Source of the DNA: a bacterium
GTDB lineage: Bacteria > Fidelibacterota > Marinisomatia > Marinisomatales > JAHJCW01
Length of the DNA: 5,921 nt
Assembly (NCBI GenBank): GCA_018812885.1
Contig: JAHJCW010000320.1
Location: 1-5,921, forward strand
Reading direction: 5' to 3'
The translations under genes and the position numbers were made by a program. Below the pieces are notes generated by a model. That model worked only from the letters and a program-made list of their open reading frames with translations, was not told where the DNA came from and did not search any database. Below, in pieces: positions 1 to 5,921 of this stretch (position 1 is the first letter of the stretch; every line of letters starts with the position of its first letter).

Positions 1-873
1 ATATTCATACGTATTCCCTTGTTGAACTAATTTGTCAAGATATTCATAATCGGTAGCAAAGCTAACAGTCCCTTGTCCCATTAAGGCATCATCCTGTTTA
101 TAGTTGACAATTTCCTGCCAATTGGTACTTGCTGTTTTGCGTTCTAATATAAATCCTAAGTTTTCAATTTCACTTTCAGTTGTCCACATTAGCAAGATTC
201 CTTGAGCTGTTGGCTCAGCTGTGAATGAAGAAAGTTCAACGGGGAGAGCAACGTCTATACATATTTGACCTATATTAATAACTCCTGGAGTTGCTACTGC
301 AAGTGTCCACCCAGTTCCGTCATCACCCACAACATTTATTGGAGCGTTTAAACTATTATCGTTATCATCATCATCAATCGTAACATGTAAATAATTATTA
401 GAAGTGGACGATACAGCCGTAGAAACAGTACCGGGATCGTCACTAGTCATATCTCCTTCTCCTTCCCAAGCAATAGCATCTAGAATTGTTGTGCCATCAG
501 TATCATATAAAATTAAACCATCAGGACCATTCTGTAATCGCCCTCCACCAGACCAACCTGTAGCATCATCATATCCATTGCCTTCACTACCATAAGTGAA
601 AAAGCCTATTCCTGCGCAATCGTTCGGTATAATAAATGAGCCAATTGTATATGTCCATAGACCACCATCTACTGAAGCGGCACCATTATAGTGGGCGATT
701 ACCAATCCGGTAATATCTGTTCCTGCAGGACCTATTAATTCAATAAATTCATTATCATCGGTACTGGCATCGTCAGCACGGACTTCGTTAAAATATACCA
801 TGTAGGAATTCTGAGCTGTTAATAGATGAGTCAATATTATTATAGTTGAAATCAAAAAATTTATATGTTTCAT
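1..873 (-). CDS. Secreted lamin-tail-domain (LTD-like) protein, 3' end missing
   Basis: This is an open frame of 291 codons from the ATG at 873 to the window edge, with no stop, so the C-terminus is missing. A GGAG Shine-Dalgarno (880-883) lies 6 nt before the ATG. Residues 1-20 form a signal peptide (hydrophobic run 5-19, likely cleavage after LTA). Residues about 24-200 resemble a lamin tail domain: an opening 'YFNEVRADDAS', then 'DNEFIELIGPAGTDITG', a Gly/Trp-rich middle, 'DGLILYDTDGTTILDAIAW', and an ending 'GWTLAVATPGVIN' typical of this fold. An Asp-rich stretch (167-172) might bind calcium. From residue 209 'ALPVELSSFTAE' opens a fibronectin-III-like segment of the kind that often precedes a C-terminal sorting signal in Bacteroidota-type secreted proteins. 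Two cysteines (86, 205) could form a disulfide. Its role is unknown; surface adhesion or attachment to an exported enzyme is a guess. It follows the ftsB-like gene by 25 nt on the same strand. Confidence 0.85.
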   Translation of the reverse strand, partial: MKHINFLISTIIILTHLLTAQNSYMVYFNEVRADDASTDDNEFIELIGPAGTDITGLVIAHYNGAASVDGGLWTYTIGSFIIPNDCAGIGFFTYGSEGNGYDDATGWSGGGRLQNGPDGLILYDTDGTTILDAIAWEGEGDMTSDDPGTVSTAVSSTSNNYLHVTIDDDDNDNSLNAPINVVGDDGTGWTLAVATPGVINIGQICIDVALPVELSSFTAEPTAQGILLMWTTESEIENLGFILERKTASTNWQEIVNYKQDDALMGQGTVSFATDYEYLDKLVQQGNTYEY

Positions 874-898
874 TTTATTCTCCAAGTATCATAAAAAA

Positions 899-1243
899 TT
901 ACTTCTTAATTTCTCTAGGTATCACTTTAAAAACTTTTTCACCTTTTTTGGCCATCCTGTATTTTTCGCGGGCAAGCCGTTCAATATAATCCAAATCGGT
1001 TTCTAAACGATTTTTCTCATTCTCAAGTAAGTCCCGGTCAGTTTTTAGTTCAGTAATGCGTTTTTGTGTAGCTGCCCTTTGCGTTTTTATTTTATAGAGT
1101 TGATATAATCCATGATCGCCAAACAAAAAAATAACCACTAAAAATGAAACGCCGAATAAAATTATTCCTCGAAAGAATTTACGTTGTGCTTCAGCAACAA
1201 ATTTCTTTCTTCGAGATTTATTAAATGTTTGCCTTTTTATCAA
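899..1243 (-). CDS. ftsB: Septum formation initiator, DivIC/FtsB family
   Basis: This 114-residue single-pass membrane protein has the DivIC/FtsB layout. A basic cytoplasmic N-terminus (1-24, many Lys/Arg) leads into one membrane helix (about 25-42), then a charged coiled coil (about 50-86), then the family's conserved tail 'DYIERLAREKYRMAKKGE' (85-102). Members of this family join FtsL and FtsQ (DivIB) in the divisome and help activate septal peptidoglycan synthesis. The length is normal. The start is TTG at 1243, overlapping the eno TGA stop as TTGA; the next in-frame ATG is at residue 97, too late to be real, so the non-ATG start is well supported. Only a weak AGGT lies upstream, so translation probably depends on ribosomes finishing eno. 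An eno-ftsB order is also known in gammaproteobacteria. The symbol is by family; DivIC would be equally fair. Confidence 0.88.
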   Translation of the reverse strand: MIKRQTFNKSRRKKFVAEAQRKFFRGIILFGVSFLVVIFLFGDHGLYQLYKIKTQRAATQKRITELKTDRDLLENEKNRLETDLDYIERLAREKYRMAKKGEKVFKVIPREIKK

Positions 1244-2526
1244 TTACGACCTAAAATATTTTTATTAGGAAATTTTGCTTTTTTACCGAGCAATTCTTCT
1301 ATCCGTAGTAACTGATTATATTTACATATACGATCAGTTCTTGAAGCGGAACCGGTTTTTATTTGTCCCATACCCATTGCTACAGTAAAATCAGCAATGA
1401 TAGTGTCCTCGGTTTCGCCCGAGCGATGCGATATTACAGCACTATAATTATTTTCACGCGCAAGATTTACCGCCTGAATAGTTTCAGAAATTGTACCTAT
1501 TTGATTCAGTTTAATCAAAATTGAATTCATCGATTTTTCATCAATAGCTTTCTGAAGACGAGTGATATTTGTTACAGTCAGATCGTCGCCAACTATTTGG
1601 ATTTTATTACCTAACTTTGTATTTAGTATTTTCCATCCTTCCCAATCATCTTCAGCAAGTCCATCCTCAATAGAAAGGATAGGATATTTATTAACCAATT
1701 GTGCATAATAATCAACCATTTCTTCTGATGTAAGAGTTCGGTTTTCTGATTCAAGGCGGTATTTCCCGTCTACAAAAAACTCACTGGAAGCTGGATCAAG
1801 CGCTAAATATATGTCTTTACCCGCTTCATATTTGGTTCTATCTATTGCTTCCATGATCACTTGTAGAGCCTCCTCATTGGATTTTAAATTAGGAGCAAAC
1901 CCGCCTTCATCACCGACGGATGTGTTGAGTCCTCTATCCTTTAATACATTTTTAAGACTATGGAATGTCTCTACTCCCATTCTTAATGCTTCGGAGAATG
2001 ATTTTGCGCCGATTGGGAAAACCATAAATTCTTGAATATCAACGTTATTATCAGCATGACTACCACCGTTAAGAATGTTCATCATCGGGGCAGGTATTAA
2101 ATTGGATTTTGATGTTCCGAGATGTTGAAATAATGGAATTTGAAGATGATTAGCAGCAGCTCTAGCAGTCGCCATGGAAATGCCCAATAGCGCATTGGCG
2201 CCCAAATTTGATTTATTGGGGGTTCCGTCCTTTTTGATCATTGCATCATCAACAATTGCTTGTTGCAATGCATCAAGACCAATCACGGCTGAAGCGAGAA
2301 CTGTATTCACGTTATTTACAGCATTTAGTACGCCTTTGCCTAAAAACCGACTGTTATCACCATCGCGTAATTCAACAGCTTCGTGTTCCCCTGTTGATGC
2401 TCCTGAGGGAACAGCAGCGCGTCCAAAACTCCCATCCTGTAATGTTATATCAACTTCTACTGTCGGATTACCACGCGAATCAAATATTTCCCTTGCGTGC
2501 ACTTTAGATATTGCTGTTTTATTCAT
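1240..2526 (-). CDS. eno: Enolase (phosphopyruvate hydratase)
   Basis: Enolase converts 2-phosphoglycerate to phosphoenolpyruvate in glycolysis and gluconeogenesis; it is cytoplasmic and Mg-dependent. At 428 residues it has the usual bacterial length. The sequence shows the N-terminal 'REIFDSRGNPTVEV' (12-25), the mobile loop SGAST (41-45), 'GGSHADNNVDIQEFM' (154-168) with H157 and E166, and 'GDEGGFAPN' (205-213) with catalytic E207. Mg ligands are D244, E287 and D314. The signature 'ILIKLNQIGTISET' (336-349) carries catalytic base K339, and 'SHRSGETEDT' (366-375) and K390 complete the active site. All key residues are present, so the enzyme should be active. The ATG is preceded by a strong AGGAG at 5-nt spacing. 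The stop codon overlaps the start of the ftsB-like gene, and a divergent gene begins 106 nt upstream. Confidence 0.99.
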   Translation of the reverse strand: MNKTAISKVHAREIFDSRGNPTVEVDITLQDGSFGRAAVPSGASTGEHEAVELRDGDNSRFLGKGVLNAVNNVNTVLASAVIGLDALQQAIVDDAMIKKDGTPNKSNLGANALLGISMATARAAANHLQIPLFQHLGTSKSNLIPAPMMNILNGGSHADNNVDIQEFMVFPIGAKSFSEALRMGVETFHSLKNVLKDRGLNTSVGDEGGFAPNLKSNEEALQVIMEAIDRTKYEAGKDIYLALDPASSEFFVDGKYRLESENRTLTSEEMVDYYAQLVNKYPILSIEDGLAEDDWEGWKILNTKLGNKIQIVGDDLTVTNITRLQKAIDEKSMNSILIKLNQIGTISETIQAVNLARENNYSAVISHRSGETEDTIIADFTVAMGMGQIKTGSASRTDRICKYNQLLRIEELLGKKAKFPNKNILGRN

Positions 2527-2531
2527 AAATA

Positions 2532-2536
2532 CTCCT
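2532..2536 (-). promoter_or_regulatory. Strong Shine-Dalgarno of eno
   Basis: On the minus strand this reads AGGAG, 5 nt before the eno ATG. It is the best ribosome binding site in the window, fits a highly expressed enzyme, and fixes the eno start. Confidence 0.85.
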
Positions 2537-2589
2537 GTAAAATCTCATATTAAAATTTTGAAATAAACCCCTATATTTAGCTAACATTA

Positions 2590-2605
2590 AACATATTATT
2601 ATGTT
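2590..2605. repeat. Perfect 6-bp inverted repeat in divergent intergenic region
   Basis: AACATA and TATGTT flank a 4-nt spacer (TTAT). A second pairing, TAACAT (2582-2587) with ATGTTA (2601-2606), overlaps it. The dyad overlaps the candidate leftward promoter and could be an operator. It is too AT-rich and too weak to be a convincing terminator, and chance is a real alternative. Confidence 0.35.
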
Positions 2606-2632
2606 ATTTGTAATTTATATAGGAAATAATTA

Positions 2633-3598
2633 ATGTTAGAAATTAAGAAATATATAACAGAACAATTAGATCTTTGGGAAAAAATCGTAAAAAACGCGAA
2701 TAATGGGACTCTTTTCCATACTCGAAAATTTTTGAGCTATCATCCGCCGGGGCGATTCATTGATCATAGTTTAATAATATATAAAAAAGACAAACCGTAT
2801 ATATTATTCCCTGCTGCAGAAAGAGAGATTAATGGGAAGCGCTTTTTAGTTTCACATCCCGGTACATCGTATGGTTCATTTGTTGTACCTGCCGAATTGC
2901 CCTTTGCCGATTCATATAAAATTGTTGAATCGTTAATTAAATATGCAAAATCACATAAATTTAACGGAATAAGACTAACACCGCCACCAACAATTTATAA
3001 CCGACGTTTATCAAATTATATTGATTTTGCCTTGCTACAGCACGGATTTACTTATCATAAAAGAGAAATTTCCAGCATATTATTTTTAGAAAATAAGGTT
3101 GAACAGAATCTTGAAAAATTCAAAGCATCACACCAGCGGGCTGTGCGTAAAGCAATCAAGGAAGGTGTTGAGATACGAGAATCGGATCAATTAGAGGAAT
3201 TCTATCAAATACTTAAGAATAATTTAAAAATCCGCCATAATGTTACACCAACCCACACTTTAGACGAATTGTTGAAATTAAAGGAATTATTTCCAAACGA
3301 GATAAAACTATTTGGAGCTTTTTTAAACAACAAAATGGTGGCCGGAGTAGTGAATTTTACATGCACAAAAGATGTGGTGTTGGCATTTTATATCTCTCAT
3401 GATGAAAAATATCAAGAGACTCGAGCATTAAATTTGTTATTCTATTCAATATTTGATTGGGCCATAAAAAATGAATTGAAAGTATTCGATTTCGGGATAT
3501 TTACGGTAAATGAGGATCCAAATTTTGGCCTTGCTCGATTTAAGGAAAATTTCGGTGCAAGCGGAATGTTCCGTGATACATTTGAAATAATTCTTTAA
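2633..3598 (+). CDS. FemAB-like / GNAT-fold acyltransferase
   Basis: This 321-residue protein looks cytoplasmic, with no signal peptide or membrane helix. It resembles the FemAB-related GNAT-fold family (Acetyltransf_6 type), whose members attach amino acids or other acyl groups to peptidoglycan precursors or exported glycans. Supporting segments are 'HQRAVRKAIKEGVEIRES' (167-184), close to the usual basic 'R.x.RKA.k.GV' motif; the core strand 'IKLFGAFLNNKMVAGVVNF' (224-242), typical of GNAT folds; 'RALNLLFYSIFDWA' (264-277) followed by 'VFDFGIF' (284-290); and 'GLARFKENFGA' (299-309), the characteristic C-terminal motif. An N-terminal half of related fold (about 1-145) fits the double-domain FemAB design. 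The start is set by AGGAAA (2621-2626), 6 nt before the ATG. It leads the rightward block, 32 nt before the flippase, which points to glycan or cell-envelope modification. The acyl donor and acceptor are unknown. Confidence 0.8.
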   Translation: MLEIKKYITEQLDLWEKIVKNANNGTLFHTRKFLSYHPPGRFIDHSLIIYKKDKPYILFPAAEREINGKRFLVSHPGTSYGSFVVPAELPFADSYKIVESLIKYAKSHKFNGIRLTPPPTIYNRRLSNYIDFALLQHGFTYHKREISSILFLENKVEQNLEKFKASHQRAVRKAIKEGVEIRESDQLEEFYQILKNNLKIRHNVTPTHTLDELLKLKELFPNEIKLFGAFLNNKMVAGVVNFTCTKDVVLAFYISHDEKYQETRALNLLFYSIFDWAIKNELKVFDFGIFTVNEDPNFGLARFKENFGASGMFRDTFEIIL

Positions 3599-3630
3599 AA
3601 TAGAATAATAAAAACTTACAATTTGTAATA

Positions 3631-5049
3631 ATGTCTATTAGAACATTAGGGAAACAATCACTGATATACGGCACAGGTACAATCCTGACGCGCCTTGTTA
3701 CGTTTTTACTGTTACCGTTATACACCAATGTTTTTACAACTGAGGAATACGGAATTTTATCATTAGCGTATGCGTTTACTGGCTTTGTAATGATTGCTTA
3801 TCGGTATGGCATGGATTCAGCTTTAATGAAATATTATATTGATGCCGAGGGTAAAGGTAAAAAAACGTATTTCACTACGATATTCAGTTCTCAAACACTT
3901 ACCAGTTTGATTTTCTCCTTATTTTTATTTTTAACAGCTGGATTCTTTGCACCGATTTTTTTAGGTGGGGATTACAAAGGATTGATGCAATTGGTAGCAA
4001 TTATTTTATTTTTAGATGCGCTTTGGATGTTGCCGATGTTGATTTTACGAGCTAACGAAAAACCACGCCAATATATTTTGTTGAGTTTATTAAATGTTAT
4101 ATTATTAATGGGATTTAACATTTATTTAGTGGTTTTTAAAGAAATGGGCGTAACCGGCGTTCTGATTGGGAATATAGGTGCTTCGGGGGCGTTACTGTTA
4201 GCAACATTACCAATAATTGCAAAAAATTTTAGTTTCAAAACAATTTCTCACCCGGCATTACGGGAAGTGTTGAAATTTGGATTACCATTTTTCCCGGCGG
4301 GGATTTTTACTATGATAATGGAATTATCAGATCGTTATCTATTGGAATGGCTAGCTGATACGTCAAGTGTCGGATTGTATTCAGCGGGGAATAAATTGGG
4401 AATGTTCGGATTACTTTTTGTGATGGGTTTTAATATGGGTTGGACACCCTATTTTCTCAAGAAAGGAAAAGATGCCGATGCCCCACAGATTTTTGCTAGG
4501 GTTTCAACATATTTTTTAGGACTTGTTGGAGGTTTCATTGTATTAATATCTCTCTGGATTGATCAATTGGTACAGTTTAGAATTGGCGATGCAACCCTAT
4601 TTGGCGAAGAGTTTTGGCCATCAACGCAGGTAGTACCAATAATCCTGCTAGGATACTATTTCTTTGGAATTTACGTATTACAATTGCCCGGTGTTTTTAT
4701 GACGTATCGAACTAAATGGGTTCCGGCATTTCGTAGTGTTGGTGCCTTGTTAATGATAATTATCAGCATTTTATTAATTCCTATATTAGGAATAATGGGA
4801 GCAGCTATTGCTAAGGCAATCGCTTATTTGGGAATGTCGTTAGCTATACTGTTATTTAATCAAAAACATTATCCGATTCCATATTTATGGTGCGGGATTA
4901 TATTTCCGATTATATTTTTGCTTATAGTAATTATAATACCAATGGGATTAGGTGTTAAAATATTTATTTCAATCTTGTATCCGGTTCTGTGGATTGCATT
5001 AATTGCCAACAGTAACGATCGGAGAAGACTAGTAGGTTTGTTTAAATGA
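3631..5049 (+). CDS. Oligosaccharide flippase, MOP superfamily (Wzx-like)
   Basis: This is a 472-residue integral inner-membrane protein of the polysaccharide-synthesis flippase family, which moves undecaprenyl-linked glycan units from the cytoplasmic to the periplasmic face. I count about 14 hydrophobic helices, near residues 10-31, 42-60, 87-110, 119-139, 149-169, 173-194, 213-231, 248-272, 291-309, 333-353, 367-387, 389-409, 421-437 and 441-459. Family features include the N-terminal 'GTGTILTRLVTFLLLPLYT' followed by 'TEEYGILSLA' (14-46), and 'LADTSSVGLYSAGNKLG' (241-257) at the start of the second half. Length and layout are normal. The ATG has no clear Shine-Dalgarno in the A/T-rich 32 nt before it, but the next Met is residue 54, inside helix 2, so this start is right or close. 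The stop overlaps the glycosyltransferase start as ATGA. A role in O-antigen, capsule or exopolysaccharide export is inferred; the substrate cannot be read from sequence. Confidence 0.92.
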   Translation: MSIRTLGKQSLIYGTGTILTRLVTFLLLPLYTNVFTTEEYGILSLAYAFTGFVMIAYRYGMDSALMKYYIDAEGKGKKTYFTTIFSSQTLTSLIFSLFLFLTAGFFAPIFLGGDYKGLMQLVAIILFLDALWMLPMLILRANEKPRQYILLSLLNVILLMGFNIYLVVFKEMGVTGVLIGNIGASGALLLATLPIIAKNFSFKTISHPALREVLKFGLPFFPAGIFTMIMELSDRYLLEWLADTSSVGLYSAGNKLGMFGLLFVMGFNMGWTPYFLKKGKDADAPQIFARVSTYFLGLVGGFIVLISLWIDQLVQFRIGDATLFGEEFWPSTQVVPIILLGYYFFGIYVLQLPGVFMTYRTKWVPAFRSVGALLMIIISILLIPILGIMGAAIAKAIAYLGMSLAILLFNQKHYPIPYLWCGIIFPIIFLLIVIIIPMGLGVKIFISILYPVLWIALIANSNDRRRLVGLFK

Positions 5050-5921
5050 TTGCTGTAATTACCTGTGGTCATCGACCTGATGATGAGAGAATTTATGAAC
5101 GTGAGATAAAATCGCTGTTAAGAGCTGGATATAAAATAACTTACTTTACACGTTGGAAGGGCGATAATTATTTATCAGAAGAAAATTTATGGCATCGGAA
5201 TTATTCTCAAAAAGACCTCTCAATTAGAGAATATACACAAGGGATTTTAAGGGATTTTAAAGTACTTAAACCATCAGTTGTTCATATTCATGAATTTGAA
5301 TTGTTGCCTTTGGCAAAAAAAGCTAAAAAATTATACAACACTAAAATAATTTATGATGTTCATGAAGCCAATATTGAATTGTGGGATACTTTTTCATCAA
5401 AACCAAAAGCGCTAAAACAAGTAATTAATAAGACTCTTAGTCAGTATGAAAAAAGGTTTTTAAAAATAGTTGATTATGTGATCACAACAACCCCTGCCTT
5501 AGTTAACCGATATGAAAAATGGGGAGTTAAATCAAAATTTGTTCCAAACTATCCTGTCACATTTCCGAGAGGAAGTAAAAAGTCGGAGATTCCGATTATT
5601 ATTTATCATGGGCAAATATCATTGGAAAGAGGTTTAGAAGATTTAATAAATGCTTTACCGCCTTTAGTAAAAAAAGGATTATCATTTAGAGTGGAAATGT
5701 ATGGTTCTGAAAGAGTGCCTGGTACGGTAAATGCACTTAATGGATATATTAACATTTTACATTTGAATGATATAGTCAAAATACACAGTCAAATACCGCA
5801 CAGTGAAATGCTTACAGTATTATCAAAAGCGCATATCGCTGTAATACCATTTCGTGATTACCCGATGTTCAGAATTGCCATTCCGGTGAAAATGTTTGAA
5901 GCTATGTGGGCACGATGTGCA
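5046..5921 (+). CDS. GT4-type glycosyltransferase, 3' end missing
   Basis: The frame is open for 292 codons from the ATG at 5046 to the window edge, so the C-terminus is missing; full-length relatives have about 350-400 residues. It has the GT-B layout of family 4 glycosyltransferases, which transfer a sugar from a nucleotide-sugar to a lipid-linked or nascent glycan in the cytoplasm. The N-terminal acceptor domain begins 'HRPDDERIYEREIKSLLRAGY' style (9-29), with 'VVHIHEFELLPLAKKAKK' (78-95) and 'IIYDVHEANIELWD' (101-114). 'VPNYP' (166-170) ends it. The donor domain starts at 'IIYHGQISLERGLEDLINAL' (185-204), and 'PVKMFEAMW' (280-288) is the nucleotide-sugar site near the cut. The usual first Glu of the EX7E motif is not obvious (hydrophobic residues there), as in the 'P-x-K-x-F-E-x-M' subgroup. 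The start overlaps the flippase stop (ATGA), with AGG (5034-5036) 9 nt upstream. Acceptor and sugar are unknown. Confidence 0.88.
   Translation, partial: MIAVITCGHRPDDERIYEREIKSLLRAGYKITYFTRWKGDNYLSEENLWHRNYSQKDLSIREYTQGILRDFKVLKPSVVHIHEFELLPLAKKAKKLYNTKIIYDVHEANIELWDTFSSKPKALKQVINKTLSQYEKRFLKIVDYVITTTPALVNRYEKWGVKSKFVPNYPVTFPRGSKKSEIPIIIYHGQISLERGLEDLINALPPLVKKGLSFRVEMYGSERVPGTVNALNGYINILHLNDIVKIHSQIPHSEMLTVLSKAHIAVIPFRDYPMFRIAIPVKMFEAMWARCA
5241..5260 (+). repeat. Exact 10-bp tandem duplication inside the glycosyltransferase gene
   Basis: GGGATTTTAA occurs twice in a row. Both copies are translated in different phases as part of 'QGILRDFKVL' (65-74). Because the unit is not a multiple of three, gain or loss of one copy would shift the reading frame. 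The frame here is intact. Confidence 0.8.

Larger units (their letters stand above)
2527..2632. promoter_or_regulatory. Divergent intergenic promoter region (eno / acyltransferase)
   Basis: This 106-bp AT-rich gap lies between head-to-head genes and must carry the promoter for at least one, probably both. Rightward, TTGAAA (2558-2563) and TAACAT (2582-2587) are 18 nt apart and loosely match a sigma-70 promoter. Leftward, TTACAA (minus strand, 2608-2613) and TTTAAT (minus strand, 2586-2591) are 16 nt apart, with a good -10 and a poor -35. The two -10 candidates overlap, so the promoters could compete. The elements are guesses because AT-rich DNA gives chance matches, and some likely lineages use a different housekeeping promoter consensus. 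That the region contains promoters is much safer than the exact boxes. Confidence 0.4.

Noticed and set aside
404..595. Plus-strand open frame opposite the secreted-protein gene
   Set aside because: It is antisense to a well-supported gene with signal peptide and domain motifs, and its Pro/Ser-rich translation has no recognisable feature.
874..898. Possible terminator between the ftsB-like gene and the secreted-protein gene
   Set aside because: The 25-nt gap has an A/T run but no stem, so it does not look like an intrinsic terminator; read-through is more likely.
1811..2566. Three plus-strand open frames opposite eno (1811-2035, 2174-2566, 2241-2507)
   Set aside because: They are antisense to enolase, which has all its catalytic residues. 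Their translations resemble no family, and two overlap each other.
2590..2605. The intergenic dyad as a transcription terminator
   Set aside because: The stem is 6 bp with only one G-C pair and it lies between two divergent starts, where no terminator is needed.
3540..3728. Minus-strand open frame across the acyltransferase-flippase junction
   Set aside because: It is antisense to the conserved C-terminal motif of one gene and the N-terminus of the next, with no supporting motif.
4869..5072. Minus-strand open frame across the flippase-glycosyltransferase junction
   Set aside because: It is antisense to the last membrane helices of the flippase; the translation has no family features.
1..5921. 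CRISPR array, tRNA/rRNA gene, insertion sequence, toxin-antitoxin or phage-defence system
   Set aside because: I saw no spaced repeats, transposase motifs, terminal repeats or RNA-gene signatures; coding sequence fills nearly the whole window.

Overview
The window is an AT-rich, gene-dense bacterial segment with two divergent gene blocks and no RNA genes, insertion sequences or CRISPR arrays that I can see. The best lineage clue is the secreted protein at the left edge. Its lamin-tail-like domain is followed by a segment reading 'LPVELSSFTAE...LLMWTTESEIENLGFILERK', a style typical of secreted proteins from the Bacteroidota/Chlorobi supergroup and neighbouring phyla such as Marinimicrobia (SAR406), Calditrichota and KSB1-like lineages. 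I favour a Marinimicrobia-like or related uncultured organism. That is an inference from protein style, not a measured placement.

Left block, minus strand (2526 down to 1): enolase (eno), then a DivIC/FtsB-type division protein that starts with TTG inside the eno stop codon (4-nt TTGA overlap), then, 25 nt further on, a secreted lamin-tail-domain protein that runs off the window. The tight spacing and lack of an obvious terminator suggest one transcript joining glycolysis, cell division and an exported protein.

A 106-bp AT-rich divergent intergenic region (2527-2632) separates the blocks. It holds both Shine-Dalgarno sequences, candidate promoter elements for both directions and a small perfect dyad.

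Right block, plus strand (2633 to 5921): a FemAB/GNAT-fold acyltransferase-like protein, a 14-helix MOP-superfamily oligosaccharide flippase (Wzx-like), and a GT4-type glycosyltransferase cut by the right edge. The flippase and glycosyltransferase overlap by 4 nt (ATGA). Together they look like the start of a surface-glycan locus: the glycosyltransferase would add sugars to a lipid-linked glycan on the cytoplasmic face, the flippase would move it across the inner membrane, and the acyltransferase could attach an amino-acyl or acyl group to a sugar or cell-wall precursor. The glycan and the acyl group cannot be told from this sequence.

I found no convincing new biological system. The points most worth a second look are the gene-order links, the non-ATG coupled start of the division gene, the compact divergent control region, and an exact 10-bp tandem duplication inside the glycosyltransferase gene.
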